From contig CAJNOQ010003261.1 in NCBI GenBank assembly GCA_905250885.1, forward strand, positions 1 through 20,851: a stretch of 20,851 bases of DNA, written 5' to 3'. Origin of the DNA: Didymodactylos carnosus (taxonomy: Eukaryota > Rotifera > Eurotatoria > Philodinida > Philodinidae). The number at the start of each line of letters is the position of its first letter. Position 1 is the first letter of the stretch. Position numbers and translations under genes: made by a program. This document shows positions 20,116-20,851 of the stretch, one piece after another. The notes under the pieces were generated by a model. The model saw nothing but the letters and a program-made list of their open reading frames with translations, made no database searches and was not told where the DNA came from.

Positions 20116-20825
20116 ATGATAAATAGTTTTTATTTAAATGATTAAATAATTGTTTACGTCATGTGAAAAAAAGAACAAGAAGAATAAAATTTAAGTTGAA
20201 ATCATAGACATCCTTAGTCCATGTATATAAATGTTGCCCTTCAATTAAAAAAAGAAATGTTCGACAACGGAAACATAATAATTATTCAACATGCTTCTCT
20301 GTATTTGATTTGAGTAAATTGACAGAAAACCTACGACTATCCACTAATCTGTAAGAGAATGTATTAAACTCTTATTTACTAAGCTAATAGAACGAAGGGT
20401 CAATCAGTGACAAATGGGCGCGAGCACGACTCTAAGCAAAATCTAACTATCCAGTTAGTTAATTGAAGAGACGATGCAACCTATTGCGCTTGTCAGATAA
20501 AACTATTTAACTGTCAAAGTATGTTTAAGAGCGGGTCCGTATAACGATCGACCGAAATTAGTAGGCGAACGAAAGGATTCATTTCAAGCTCTTAGAGTAG
20601 ATAGGTCATGTGGAGATACGAAGTAACTTAACTGGATTTTGTTTTCAAACGCCTTTGTACTTGTGTTATGGGTGTGAAATTTGCTATTCACACTGCGTTT
20701 CTCATGAATTAATTACTTCTTCTCTCTTAAACGTGCAGTGCAGTTCAGTTACGGAGAGGAATAGAAGCAGTAGGAATTAGTTCTTGTTTTGATAAAAGGT
20801 AATTCATATACAGAATAATACAATA
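20116..20825. other. 5' flank of the GT31 gene and possible divergent promoter region
   Basis: About 700 bp with no recognised gene or RNA. It presumably contains the promoter of the GT31 gene (minus strand) and, if the start at 20826 is real, that of a divergent plus-strand gene. The far part (20400-20600) is less AT-rich than most non-coding DNA here. A TATATAAA-like word lies near 20223, but its strand and use cannot be decided. Confidence 0.4.
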
Positions 20826-20851
20826 ATGTCACGTACACATGAAGAATGTTC
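20826..20851 (+). CDS. Possible start of a further gene, cut by the window edge
   Basis: An ATG at 20826 opens a frame reading MSRTHEEC to the end of the window without a stop. It is preceded by an A-rich AATACAATA context similar to other starts here. Eight codons cannot support an identification; it is recorded so that the next window can be checked. Confidence 0.2.

Noticed and set aside
9301-20440. Shared word CGAGCACGACT near 9308 and 20420
   Set aside because: An 11-base match between two places in 20 kb is expected by chance; the flanks do not align well enough to call a repeat.
1-20851. tRNA, rRNA, CRISPR array, telomeric repeat, retrotransposon or virus-derived genes
   Set aside because: Looked for on both strands by eye; no cloverleaf with consensus A/B boxes, no regularly spaced direct repeats, no telomere-type tandem array, and no transposase, reverse transcriptase or integrase motif was seen.

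Overview
This window reads as nuclear DNA of a small-genome metazoan. It is strongly AT-rich and carries spliced genes whose introns are mostly 55-120 bp with GT..AG ends. Its gene content (an Id-type HLH regulator, the ciliary transition-zone protein MKS1, mitochondrial TRAP1 and a GT31 glycosyltransferase) is animal-like. A bdelloid rotifer such as Adineta or Rotaria would fit, but that is inferred from base composition, intron size and protein style; nothing in the window proves it. I saw no bacterial operon, CRISPR array, rRNA or tRNA.

Layout. 1-5676: long gene-free AT-rich stretch with homopolymer T/A runs, a foldback repeat (922-1311), a small hairpin (206-262) and a TG/TA microsatellite (5421-5468). 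5677-6983 (+): ID-like HLH gene in two exons; its 788-bp intron holds a Tc1/mariner-style miniature element (6240-6430). 6984-10744: gene-free but rich in inverted repeats: a ~286-bp foldback (8189-8474), a second relative of the AAGTACTT-rich repeat (8892-9106), and a 90-bp hAT-style element with a perfect 8-bp target duplication (9408-9497) sitting inside an older palindrome (9388-9596). 10745-13518 (+): MKS1 in 16 exons. 14035-18347 (+): TRAP1 in 19 exons, with one outsized 927-bp intron carrying repeats. 18753-20115 (-): GT31 glycosyltransferase in 3 exons, convergent with TRAP1. 20116-20851: upstream DNA with a possible start codon of a further gene at 20826.

The four genes do not form an obvious pathway: transcription control, cilium gate, mitochondrial chaperone and Golgi glycosylation. 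They look like ordinary neighbours in a compact genome. I reconstructed all exon models by hand from reading frame, splice consensus and family similarity; every splice junction keeps frame. I found no convincing new multi-gene system. The most unusual material is the dense set of miniature inverted-repeat elements between and inside the genes, and an in-frame first intron in TRAP1 that would encode a membrane-like segment if retained.
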